42,527 nt of DNA from RUG11894 sp964344335 (GTDB lineage Bacteria; Bacillota; Clostridia; Peptostreptococcales; Anaerovoracaceae): assembly GCA_964344335.1 (NCBI GenBank), contig CAYFMW010000011.1:1-42527 (forward strand), read 5' to 3'. A program made the position numbers and the translations under genes. Position 1 is the first letter of the stretch; each line of letters opens with the position of its first letter. A model generated the notes under the pieces. The model was given only the letters and a program-made list of their open reading frames with translations, searched no databases and was not told the origin of the DNA. Shown in pieces: positions 40,016 to 42,527 of this stretch.

Positions 40016-41287
40016 TTAATACCAACCTCTGTACTTCATAACTTGAGAAACGGACCTGATGCCATACATATAGACGGCCTCGCGGAGCACTACACCGTAC
40101 TCGTCGGCGAGCTCGAATATGCCGTTTACGGCCTTCATCATGTCGGCTTCCTGCTTCTCCTGAACCTCTTCCATGGTCCAGTAATAGCCGTACTGGTTCT
40201 GAACCCACTCGTAGTAAGATACCAGAACGCCACCGCAGTTGGTCATGATATCCGGGGTAAGGATTATGCCTCGTCTTGCCAGCACTTCGTCTCCCTGAGG
40301 AGTCGTCGGGCCGTTGGCGGCCTCGCAGACGAGCTTAGCCTTGATTGTCTCCGCAACCTCTGAAGTAATCTGATTCTCGAGGGCTGCGGGTACCATGATG
40401 TCGCAGTCGCAGGCCCAGAATTCGGCCATACTTATAGCCTTTGCTCCGGGGAATCCGAAGAGGGTCTTGTGCTCGTCCCTATAATCTACGAGCGCCTGAT
40501 ACTCAAATCCGTCTTCCTTGTAGATTGCATACACGCCGTTGACGGGATCCCACTCGGCTATTGCGGGAACTGTCGCGCCCTGCTCGCAGATATATTTCAT
40601 GGAGAATGCGCCGTTGTTTCCGAATCCCTGAATTGCAACCTTCGCCTTGGTCATATCGATTCCTACACGCTTTGCAGCCTCGCGAACCACGATGGCTACT
40701 CCGAATCCGGTGGCTTCGTTGCGGCCGAGGGAGCCATGGAATACGACCGGCTTGCCGGTGAAGGTTCCCAGATCCATTACATCGCCGTTAAGCTTAATGT
40801 ACTCGTCGGTGAACCAGCTCATAATCTTTGCGTTGGAGTTTACATCCGGAGCGGGCACATCGATTCTCTCTCCAAGATACTTGTAAAGTCCGCGAACATA
40901 TCCGCGGCAGAGCTGCTCGAGCTCGCGCTCCGAAAGCTTGTTGGGGTCGGCCTTGATTCCGCCCTTGCCTCCACCGTAGGGAAGACCTAAAACTCCACCC
41001 TTGAAGGTCATCCAAAGCGACAGAGCTTTAACTTCCGTCATGTCCGAGTCAGGATGTATGCGAACTCCGCCCTTGCCCGGGCCCAATGCGTTATTGTGCA
41101 TCGCGCGCCATCCGGTGAAGATCTTAACACTGCCGTCGTCCATCTTTACGGGGATGTTAATCTCGACGGTGCGGAGGGGTTCCTTGAGAATCTCATAAAC
41201 CGCGGGATCCTCGCCCAACCTGTCGCAGGCGGCCTTTACCATGGCCTGAGAAGCCTCTAACGGATTAAGATTGTCTTTGTTTGCCAT
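40016..41287 (-). CDS. gdhA: Glutamate dehydrogenase (Glu/Leu/Phe/Val dehydrogenase family)
   Basis: This 423-residue hexameric enzyme interconverts glutamate and 2-oxoglutarate plus ammonia. Visible are KGGVLGLPYGGGKGGIKADP with the active-site Lys, the catalytic Asp region DVPAPDVNSNAKIMSWFTDEY, the nucleotide-binding KVAIQGFGNNGAFS, and DIMTNCGGVLVSYYEWVQN. The length fits the ~420-residue NAD-type enzymes of clostridia, in which the gene serves glutamate fermentation. An AGGA-type ribosome site precedes the ATG. It has its own promoter about 240 bases upstream and its own terminator, so it is monocistronic. Confidence 0.95.
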   Translation of the reverse strand: MANKDNLNPLEASQAMVKAACDRLGEDPAVYEILKEPLRTVEINIPVKMDDGSVKIFTGWRAMHNNALGPGKGGVRIHPDSDMTEVKALSLWMTFKGGVLGLPYGGGKGGIKADPNKLSERELEQLCRGYVRGLYKYLGERIDVPAPDVNSNAKIMSWFTDEYIKLNGDVMDLGTFTGKPVVFHGSLGRNEATGFGVAIVVREAAKRVGIDMTKAKVAIQGFGNNGAFSMKYICEQGATVPAIAEWDPVNGVYAIYKEDGFEYQALVDYRDEHKTLFGFPGAKAISMAEFWACDCDIMVPAALENQITSEVAETIKAKLVCEAANGPTTPQGDEVLARRGIILTPDIMTNCGGVLVSYYEWVQNQYGYYWTMEEVQEKQEADMMKAVNGIFELADEYGVVLREAVYMYGIRSVSQVMKYRGWY

Positions 41288-41529
41288 TGTCTGTTTTCCT
41301 GTCCTTTCTTTTTACCAAAATCTATTACCTGAGCTTAAAAATTTGCCTTTTAACACTTTTCCTCCACCGGTTTTCAGCGGGAGAGAGTTTTCAAAAAGCG
41401 CATAAATATGAACAAAAATCATTTTGGCAATTTTTCGAACACCGTCGAATAAATGGCGGGGAAAATCCCAAAATTCAGTATATTTCGCTTTCTGACAGGC
41501 TTTTTATCTTAAGCATAACGCCTATAGTT

Positions 41530-41559
41530 ATTATAGCTACTTCCGCCAAAGATTGTCAA
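41530..41559 (-). promoter_or_regulatory. Strong gdhA promoter with a long leader
   Basis: On the minus strand TTGACA (41559-41554) and TATAAT (41535-41530) are 18 bases apart. Transcription should begin near 41523, leaving a leader of about 235 bases before the gdhA ATG at 41287. No gene is supported in the leader; a 13-codon frame (MLKIKSLSESEIY) opens near its 5' end without a ribosome site. Confidence 0.75.
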
Positions 41560-41579
41560 GAGTATAACAAATTGTGCAA

Positions 41580-41653
41580 AGCTTATCGAAAAAAGTGCAT
41601 GCCCATTAATTGCAAGGCTTTCCGGGTTTTTATCGAGCCCGGGAAGATAAGCT
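41580..41653 (+). other. Predicted RNA-like two-stem structure
   Basis: An outer perfect 8-bp inverted repeat (AGCTTATC 41580-41587, GATAAGCT 41646-41653) encloses an inner stem CTTTCCGGG (41618-41626) with CCCGGGAAG (41638-41646), which has one G-U pair on the plus strand. The two 3' arms are contiguous, so they could stack. It lies between the gdhA promoter and the DUF1508 promoter. No T-tract follows in either direction, so it is not a simple terminator. Confidence 0.4.
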
Positions 41654-41740
41654 GTTTTGAACAATATTACCGGATTAAAGACCGAAAATTTTAAGGTTTT
41701 TAGAAATTGTTTCGAGTGAGGGTATTTTTCTTCAGAGGAA

Positions 41741-41749
41741 TGGTATAAT
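41741..41749 (+). promoter_or_regulatory. Extended -10 promoter of the DUF1508 gene
   Basis: TGGTATAAT (41741-41749) is an extended -10 element, 38 bases before the ATG. No convincing -35 is seen. Confidence 0.6.
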
Positions 41750-41786
41750 ATTATAAGAGTCAAAGCCACAAAGGAGGATTATATCT

Positions 41787-42158
41787 ATGGGCAAATTCGT
41801 AATAAAGACTGTCAAGACCGGCTTCACCTTCAACCTGAAAGCAGGTAACGGAGAGGTGATCGGAGTTTCTGAAGTTTACACAACGGAGAGCGCTTGCAAA
41901 AACGGCATAGAGAGCGTCCGCAAGAACTCCGCCGTCGCAGGGGTCGAAGATCAGACTAAGGAAGGCTTCGAAAAGGAAAAGAACCCTAAGTTCGAAATCT
42001 ATAAGGACAAAGCGGGAGAATTCCGTTTCCGCCTGAAGGCCACGAACGGTGAACCCATCCTCGCATCCGAAGGCTACACCGCTCTTGCAAGCTGCAAGAA
42101 CGGCATCGAAAGCGTTCGCAAGAATGCGCCCGAGGCTTCGGTAGAAAAGGAAGAATAG
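41787..42158 (+). CDS. DUF1508 (YegP-type) protein with two repeats
   Basis: The 123-residue protein is made of two DUF1508 repeats (about 1-50 and 66-116). Each has the form of a three-strand unit followed by a helix: FxFNLKAGNGEVIGVSEVYTT then SACKNGIESVRKNS, and FRFRLKATNGEPILASEGYTA then SCKNGIESVRKNA. Related proteins (YegP and others) are small, cytosolic and of unknown function; some are abundant in stationary phase or stress. The linker is rich in Lys and Glu. A strong AAAGGAGG ribosome site and an extended -10 promoter suggest high expression. Confidence 0.92.
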   Translation: MGKFVIKTVKTGFTFNLKAGNGEVIGVSEVYTTESACKNGIESVRKNSAVAGVEDQTKEGFEKEKNPKFEIYKDKAGEFRFRLKATNGEPILASEGYTALASCKNGIESVRKNAPEASVEKEE

Positions 42159-42230
42159 TTTTTCGCAACAGCGATAATTTGGGCCCGCAGGATAAGCTGC
42201 GGGTCTGTGTGATGTGTTGTGTTTTCCTTT

Positions 42231-42274
42231 AAGCAAGCGGTGCAGCCGGAAGGTTGCGCCGCTTGCTTTATTTT
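42231..42274 (+). terminator. Terminator after the DUF1508 gene
   Basis: A 17-bp stem (42231-42247 with 42252-42268; AAGCAAGCGG at the base) with a GGAA tetraloop is followed by TATTTTTAATTT. A smaller GC-rich hairpin (CCCGCAG/CTGCGGG, about 42184-42203) precedes it. The stem ends with G-U pairs only. Confidence 0.85.
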
Positions 42275-42431
42275 TAATTTTGCGTTCTCGCGACATTGAA
42301 CAGCTGATATATTTAAAGGTGGCTCACGAAGGATGAAAATTTCACCGGAAATAAAATATTTAGTTTTTATAAAAACACTTTGCCGTTCTTAATCGTTATA
42401 AATGTGAAAGGCTTTTAGAAAAGAGGGCGCG

Positions 42432-42527
42432 ATGATAACAAAACTCTATACCGTATACCGAAGCGAGTTGTTGAATTACTGCTGCATGATATGCGGAAAT
42501 AGCAGTGATGCGGAAGATTTGCTGCAG
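42432..42527 (+). CDS. Start of an ECF/sigma-70-like sigma factor, cut by the window edge
   Basis: The 32 visible codons read MITKLYTVYRSELLNYCCMICGNSSDAEDLLQ. The pattern Y-R-x-E-L-L-N-Y with A-E-D-L-L-Q is the region-2 start of ECF-type sigma factors, which recruit RNA polymerase to stress or envelope promoters. GAGGGCGCG lies just upstream of the ATG. The remaining ~130 residues and any anti-sigma gene lie outside the window. The stretch 42275-42431 before it is AT-rich and holds no gene that I can see. Confidence 0.75.
   Translation, partial: MITKLYTVYRSELLNYCCMICGNSSDAEDLLQ

Noticed and set aside
41281..41694. Open frame of 137 codons on the plus strand across the gdhA leader
   Set aside because: The frame begins inside the gdhA start, has no ribosome site, spans a strong minus-strand promoter and has no family resemblance.

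Overview
The window looks like a scaffold from a low-to-mid GC, anaerobic Firmicutes/Clostridia genome. The evidence is the gene set and order: walR-walK, ftsB/divIC-like, rnmV and ksgA in one run; gdpP, rplI, dnaB and dnaD in another; a CIRCE-controlled clpB; psuK-psuG; Shine-Dalgarno starts of the AGGAGG type; and a clostridial GlnRS/glutamate dehydrogenase set. I would guess a relative of Mogibacterium/Anaerovoracaceae, but that is an impression from protein style, not a test. There are three 100-N assembly gaps (2665-2764, 6756-6855, 24117-24216).

Layout. 1-1259: AT-rich repeat-bearing DNA and a secreted protein with two copper-amine-oxidase-N-like repeats. 1363-4592: a small putative integrative element, bounded by a 13-bp direct repeat, carrying an IS30-like remnant, a tyrosine integrase and a cytosolic SIMPL-domain protein. 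4595-5952: a CDF metal transporter and tRNA-Pro(CGG). 5953-7731: an accessory patch with a DinJ/YafQ toxin-antitoxin pair cut by a gap, an apparent YcaQ-like gene start and a broken methyltransferase. 7720-13875 (minus): truA-comEB-tagO/wecA-wecB-phzF, preceded by glnS. 14035-15797: an Lrp/AsnC regulator, then a decayed response regulator/ABC transporter locus that still keeps a TTAAG-type operator. 16028-17912: psuK-psuG (pseudouridine breakdown), convergent with serS. 19450-22553: an HD-domain gene, a frameshifted membrane-anchored protein, a Fic protein bracketed by inverted TTTTCGTCCA repeats, and two small overlapping antisense ORFs. 23186-24753: ridA and two decayed peptidase genes around a gap. 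25010-30810 (minus): malic enzyme, walR, walK, ftsB-like, rnmV, ksgA. 30880-33141: CIRCE and an N-domain-less clpB, which abuts a convergent operon (33136-39806: gdpP, rplI, dnaB, a dnaD fused to the N-terminal part of a DnaC-type loader, and an M23 peptidase). 40016-42527: gdhA with a long leader, a DUF1508 protein, and the start of an ECF sigma factor.

How it fits together. The conserved blocks serve cell-wall homeostasis (WalRK, FtsB-like, M23, TagO/WecB), replication (DnaB, DnaD), ribosome and rRNA maturation (L9, RNase M5, KsgA), c-di-AMP turnover (GdpP), tRNA charging/modification (GlnS, SerS, TruA) and amino acid/carbon metabolism (Gdh, malic enzyme, PsuKG). Between them lie short accessory patches with many broken genes (IS30 transposase, methyltransferase, response regulator, ABC ATPase, S66 and M20 peptidases, one A-tract frameshift), suggesting recent gene decay. 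The items I find most worth follow-up are the att-bounded integrase/SIMPL element, the symmetric operators around fic, and the DnaD-DnaC(N) fusion lacking the AAA+ loader domain. No CRISPR array or prophage structural module is visible.
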